Origin: JBOGUF01 sp050696075
GTDB lineage: Bacteria > Chloroflexota > Chloroflexia > Thermomicrobiales > UBA6265
Direction: 5' to 3'
NCBI GenBank assembly: GCA_050696075.1
Contig: JBOGUF010000001.1
Span: 1-7,271, forward strand
DNA length: 7,271 nt
Shown piece by piece: positions 5,367 through 7,271 of the stretch; within the stretch, counting starts at the first letter, position 1, and each line of letters starts with the position of its first letter. The position numbers were made by a program, and so were the translations under genes. Below the pieces are notes generated by a model that made no database searches, had not been told where the DNA came from, and was given only the letters and a program-made list of their open reading frames with translations.

Positions 5367-7211
5367 ATGGCTGAATCAGGTGTGTTCTGGCGGTTGTACG
5401 AGGAGTTGCAGGCGGGCGCGGTCTCGCGCCGGGAGTTCCTGCGGCGGGCGACGGCGCTTGGCGTTGGCGTGCCCGTGACGATGTTCATCCTGAACTCGAC
5501 CCGGGCTGGCCGCGCGTCGGCCCAGGATGCCCCGACCGGGCGCCCCCTCGAAGGCGTCGAGGGGATGGAGCGCGGCGCGGGCGGCGAATTGAAGCTGCTG
5601 CAATGGCAAGCGGCGACGACCCTCTCCCCGCACACCGCGACCGGCACCAAGGACTTCCTGGCCGCGTCGCTGGTGCTCGAGCCGCTGATGAGCTACCTCC
5701 CGGACGCGTCGGTCGTGCCGACGCTGGTTAAAGAGGTGCCGTCGGTCGAGAATGGGCTGTTGGCCGAGGATCTGACCTCGGTCACCTACAACTTGCTGGA
5801 AGGGGTCCTTTGGAGCGACGGTGAGCCGTTCACGGCCAACGACGTCGTTTTCACGCATCAATGGATCATGCACCCGGAGAACTCGTCGGTCAACATCGAA
5901 GTTTACCGCCCGATCGCCAGCGTCGAGGCGGTCGACGACCTAACGGTGACGGTGACCTTCACCGCGGCGAATCCGGCGTGGTACGTTCCCTTCACCTGTG
6001 CGTTCATCGGCCCGATCTACCCAGCCCACGTCTGGGGCGGCGACCCGACGAATGCCGACCCGATCAACACCTTCCGGCAGACGCCGATCGGGACCGGGCC
6101 ATACAAGGTCGACTCCTTTGCGGAGAACGACCAGGTGATCTATTCCCTGAACGAGAACTATCGGGAGGCGACCAAGCCCTTCTTTGCCTCGGTGAATCTC
6201 AAGGGGGGCGGCGACGCGGCCTCGACCGCGCGGGCGGTGCTGGAGACGGGCGACTGGGACTATGCCTGGAACCTCCAAGTCGAGCCGAACGTGCTGCAGC
6301 AGATGGAGGAGGCTGGCAGGGGCAAGGTGATCGTCGCGCCGGGCACGAGCGTCGAGCGGATCAACGTCAACTTCGCCAACCCGCACGACGAGTTCGAGGG
6401 CGAGCGTGCCCACAAGGACAATCCGAACCCGGTGCTCTCGGATCTGGCCGTGCGCCAGGCGCTGGCATTGGGGGTGGACCGCGCCACCATCGCCGGGCAG
6501 CTCTACCAGGAGGGCGAGCCGGCGACCAGCAACATCCTGGCCGGGATCCCGGCCTTCGAGTCGCCGAACACCTCCTGGGAGCTCAACGTCGAGGCGGGCA
6601 ACCAGTTGCTCGAGGAGGCCGGCTGGGTGCTCGACGGCGACGTTCGCAAGAAGGACGACGTCGAGTTGAGCCTGACGTATTCGACCTCGATCAACCAGGT
6701 GCGGCAGAAGACCCAGGCGATTGTCAAGCAGGCCTGGGAGGAGATGGGGATCAAGGTCCAGCTCAAGCAGGTCGACGCCGGCATCTACTTCGACAGCGCG
6801 CCGGGGAACGACCAGAACATCAGCCACTTCTTCAACGACGTGCAGATGTACACCTCGAGCCCGTCGAGCCCGTACCCGACCGACTACATGGTCAACTGGT
6901 ACGGTGGGCCGGACGGCGCCAACATCGCCCAGGCCGCGAACGACTGGTCGGGGCAGAACTTCCACCGGTACGCGAATCCGGAGTACGACGCGCTCTACGA
7001 GCAGGCGCTGTTGGAGACGGACGCGGAGGCCGCGGCCGAGCTCTTCATCCAGATGAACGACATCCTGATCAACGACGTCGTCGTCATCCCGCAGGTGCAG
7101 CGGGCGTCGGAGGTCGCGGCCGTCTCGTTGACCTTGCGCGAGGCGAACTTCGCCTGGAGCGACTTCGAGTCGCCGTACTGGAACGTGGCGAACTGGAATC
7201 GGACGAGCTAG
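5367..7211 (+). CDS. Family 5 ABC-transporter substrate-binding protein, paralogue 3, Tat-exported
   Basis: This 614-residue SBP_bac_5 solute receptor is the third copy in the array. It has a twin-arginine motif at 20-24 (S-R-R-E-F, then L), a hydrophobic core at about 31-45 and a likely A-S-A cleavage site at 50-52, with no cysteine in the signal. Landmarks are WSDGEPF (149-155), the SVEAVDDLTV segment, GTGPY (242-246), a GGGDAA segment and a C-terminal WNVANW. It is closest to paralogue 2 in the first half; for example the 30 bases at 5909-5938 equal 2878-2907. A few positions conserved between copies 1 and 2 differ here (APGNDQN in place of AAGNEQN; ATKPFF in place of PNKPFF), which may point to changed ligand preference. 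It has its own promoter-like box and leader and is followed by a repeat hairpin. The ligand and partner permease are not visible. Confidence 0.93.
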   Translation: MAESGVFWRLYEELQAGAVSRREFLRRATALGVGVPVTMFILNSTRAGRASAQDAPTGRPLEGVEGMERGAGGELKLLQWQAATTLSPHTATGTKDFLAASLVLEPLMSYLPDASVVPTLVKEVPSVENGLLAEDLTSVTYNLLEGVLWSDGEPFTANDVVFTHQWIMHPENSSVNIEVYRPIASVEAVDDLTVTVTFTAANPAWYVPFTCAFIGPIYPAHVWGGDPTNADPINTFRQTPIGTGPYKVDSFAENDQVIYSLNENYREATKPFFASVNLKGGGDAASTARAVLETGDWDYAWNLQVEPNVLQQMEEAGRGKVIVAPGTSVERINVNFANPHDEFEGERAHKDNPNPVLSDLAVRQALALGVDRATIAGQLYQEGEPATSNILAGIPAFESPNTSWELNVEAGNQLLEEAGWVLDGDVRKKDDVELSLTYSTSINQVRQKTQAIVKQAWEEMGIKVQLKQVDAGIYFDSAPGNDQNISHFFNDVQMYTSSPSSPYPTDYMVNWYGGPDGANIAQAANDWSGQNFHRYANPEYDALYEQALLETDAEAAAELFIQMNDILINDVVVIPQVQRASEVAAVSLTLREANFAWSDFESPYWNVANWNRTS

Positions 7212-7212
7212 A

Positions 7213-7271
7213 CGTGAGTCGTGAGTCGTGAGTCGTGAGCAACACGTTCTACTCACGGCTCACGGCTCACG
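7213..7271. repeat. Inverted array of 7-base repeats forming a long hairpin after gene 3
   Basis: CGTGAGT is repeated almost four times (7213-7239), beginning one base after the stop codon. After a 12-base gap, CTCACGG is repeated almost three times up to the window edge (7253-7271). The two arrays are inverted: 7220-7239 pairs with 7252-7271 as a 20-bp stem in which the only non-Watson-Crick positions are two G-U pairs, one per repeat unit. It may act as a terminator or 3'-end stabiliser. It is probably longer than seen, because the right arm is cut by the window. Confidence 0.75.

Noticed and set aside
4883..5650. 255-residue extension of the small minus-strand gene into gene 3
   Set aside because: The extra N-terminal part is antisense to the gene 3 coding region; a good GGAGG site supports the start at 5176.
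5940..7256. 438-codon minus-strand frame across gene 3
   Set aside because: Same reasons: antisense shadow of a conserved gene, Arg/Val/Leu-biased composition, no ribosome binding site seen.

Overview
The window is GC-rich bacterial DNA. It carries three tandem, same-strand paralogues of a family 5 (SBP_bac_5, DppA/OppA-like) ABC-transporter substrate-binding protein, each with a twin-arginine (Tat) export signal. A small opposite-strand gene pair that looks like a PIN-domain toxin with its antitoxin sits between the second and third. The long 'AG-x-x-SRR-x-F' Tat leaders on such proteins, the high GC, the strong GGAGG-type ribosome binding sites and the intergenic 7-base repeats fit Chloroflexota, perhaps the Thermomicrobia/Sphaerobacter group. 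This placement is an inference from style; no marker gene is present.

Layout: 1-59 is the end of an upstream spacer, with four 7-base tandem repeats and a perfect Shine-Dalgarno. 60-1946 is binding protein 1 (628 aa). 1947-2330 is a 384-base spacer packed with inverted repeats (7-mer repeats, a 12-bp hairpin and a larger imperfect palindrome), ending in an extended -10 promoter and a doubled Shine-Dalgarno. 2331-4184 is binding protein 2 (617 aa). 4185-4290 holds two back-to-back GC-rich hairpins between convergent genes. 4291-4902 (minus) is the PIN-domain protein, overlapped by its upstream partner at 4883-5176 (minus). 5177-5366 is a divergent intergenic region carrying the promoter and leader of gene 3. 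5367-7211 is binding protein 3 (614 aa). 7212-7271 is a 7-mer-repeat hairpin that runs into the window edge.

The three binding proteins keep the same domain plan, start context and C-terminal motif, so they arose by tandem duplication. Genes 2 and 3 also share parts of their promoter and leader, so the duplicated unit included control sequence. No permease or ATPase gene is in the window; these proteins presumably feed an ABC importer encoded nearby or elsewhere. The toxin-antitoxin-like pair has no evident link to transport and looks like an insertion into the array. I see no sign of a wholly new system. The most unusual material is the intergenic repeat architecture and the export of binding proteins by Tat without a lipid-anchor cysteine.
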